Below, in pieces: positions 6,392-6,869 of a stretch of 6,869 nt of DNA. The stretch comes from Gemmatimonadota bacterium (GTDB taxonomy: Bacteria; Gemmatimonadota; Gemmatimonadetes; Longimicrobiales; Gaopeijiaceae), in contig JAPOOQ010000508.1 in the NCBI GenBank assembly GCA_026713345.1, positions 1-6,869 of the forward strand, given 5' to 3'. The notes under the pieces were generated by a model. The model saw only the letters and a program-made list of their open reading frames with translations, ran no database searches and was not told the origin of the DNA. Made by a program: the position numbers and the translations under genes. The number at the start of each line of letters is the position of its first letter. Position 1 is the first letter of the stretch.

Positions 6392-6869
6392 CTACTCGTA
6401 CCTCAGCGCGTCGACCGGATCGAGACGCGCGGCCCGGGATGCGGGATACACTCCCGACACCACGCCCACAATGACCCCGAGTGAAACCCCGAGGATGATC
6501 CACTGGGGCGCCACGGCTGCGGGCAGCGGCGAGACCGAAGCCACCAGCACCGTGAGCGCAACCCCGATCCCGACCCCGATGACCGCCCCCATCCCGGAGA
6601 GGGTGCCGCTCTCGACGAGCACCTGAAAGAGGATGTCCGCCCTGCGGGCCCCGATCGCCTTGCGGACCCCGATCTCCCGGGTCCGTTCCATCACGGAGAC
6701 CAGCATGATGTTCATGATCACGATCCCTCCGACCACGAGCGAGGTCCCCACCAGCCCCGGCAGCGATATGTAGAGGATCCGGCTGATCTGGTTCCAGAAG
6801 CCCAGCACCCCTTCCACGGTTTCGGCGGCGAAGTTGTTGAGTTCGGTGGGTCTGAGCTTTCTCTGCACC
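6392..6869 (-). CDS. ABC transporter permease, MacB/FtsX type, C-terminal part (5' end beyond window)
   Basis: The last 158 residues of a second MacB-like permease; the frame is open to the right edge. The GTG at 6868-6866 is read as an internal Val, because the following RKLRPTELNNFA segment belongs to the end of the periplasmic domain in this family. About 250 residues of N-terminus are therefore missing, judged by the length of the neighbouring paralogue. Visible parts are the FtsX-domain TM at about 33-57 with VVGGIVIMNIMLVSVMERTREIGVRKAIGARR (coupling segment 61-74), TM at about 86-111, TM at about 121-142, and the end ARLDPVDALRYE. It is transcribed first in the visible minus-strand block, with its TAG directly followed by the next permease's ATG. 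The two permeases may form a heterodimer with one ATPase encoded further right; this is inference. Confidence 0.92.
   Translation of the reverse strand, partial: VQRKLRPTELNNFAAETVEGVLGFWNQISRILYISLPGLVGTSLVVGGIVIMNIMLVSVMERTREIGVRKAIGARRADILFQVLVESGTLSGMGAVIGVGIGVALTVLVASVSPLPAAVAPQWIILGVSLGVIVGVVSGVYPASRAARLDPVDALRYE
6394..6409 (-). promoter_or_regulatory. 16-base repeat copy carrying the Shine-Dalgarno of the complete permease gene
   Basis: These bases encode the Leu-Arg-Tyr-Glu end of the upstream permease on the minus strand and include GAGG (6404-6401), 9 bases before the ATG at 6391. The copy is identical to 5095-5110, and similarity continues less perfectly into the codons for Leu-Asp-Pro-Val-Asp-Ala. 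Confidence 0.7.

Noticed and set aside
6866..6868. GTG as the true start of the partial permease
   Set aside because: The protein would begin inside the periplasmic domain just before its second membrane segment. The full-length paralogue next door has about 280 residues before the equivalent point.
1..6869. Mobile element, CRISPR array, tRNA or rRNA
   Set aside because: I saw no transposase or integrase motifs, direct-repeat arrays or RNA gene hallmarks on reading both strands. Nearly all sequence is accounted for by conserved genes.

Overview
The window is very GC-rich bacterial chromosome with densely packed, ordinary-looking genes. It holds two blocks of genes that converge on a 139-base gap at about 4232-4370. 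A bacillithiol-type deacetylase (BshB1), a 14-subunit-type complex I and tandem MacB-like permeases without a fused ATPase together suggest a GC-rich Gram-negative lineage such as Gemmatimonadota or a relative. Acidobacteriota or Deinococcota are alternatives. This placement is inference from gene content; no rRNA or other marker is present.

Plus-strand block (1-4231): the 3' part of nuoM, then a complete nuoN 4 bases later. These encode two of the antiporter-like, proton-pumping membrane subunits of NADH:quinone oxidoreductase, and they form the end of a nuo operon that enters from the left. A complete phosphomannomutase/phosphoglucomutase (alpha-D-phosphohexomutase) gene follows 17 bases after nuoN and is probably read from the same transcript. 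It would supply mannose-1-phosphate or glucose-1-phosphate for cell-envelope sugars.

Convergent junction (about 4198-4404): both facing genes end in G-rich sequence on their own coding strands that could form G-quadruplexes. The gap between them holds a short hairpin and a perfect 9-base inverted repeat that encloses another small hairpin. No canonical intrinsic terminator with a T-run was found.

Minus-strand block (6869 down to 4371), in transcription order: the C-terminal part of a MacB/FtsX-type ABC permease (its 5' end lies beyond the right edge), a complete 432-residue paralogous permease starting directly at the previous stop codon, and a 241-residue PIG-L/LmbE-family deacetylase closest to BshB1, whose GTG start overlaps the permease stop. 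All three look translationally coupled. The Shine-Dalgarno sequences of the second and third genes lie inside the codons for the conserved Leu-Arg-Tyr-Glu tails of the permeases. The partner ATPase and the promoter must lie to the right of the window.

I see no mobile element, CRISPR array, tRNA or rRNA. I found no clearly new system. The most interesting points are the tight coupling of a thiol-biosynthesis-type deacetylase to two ABC permeases and the symmetric structured ends of the convergent genes.
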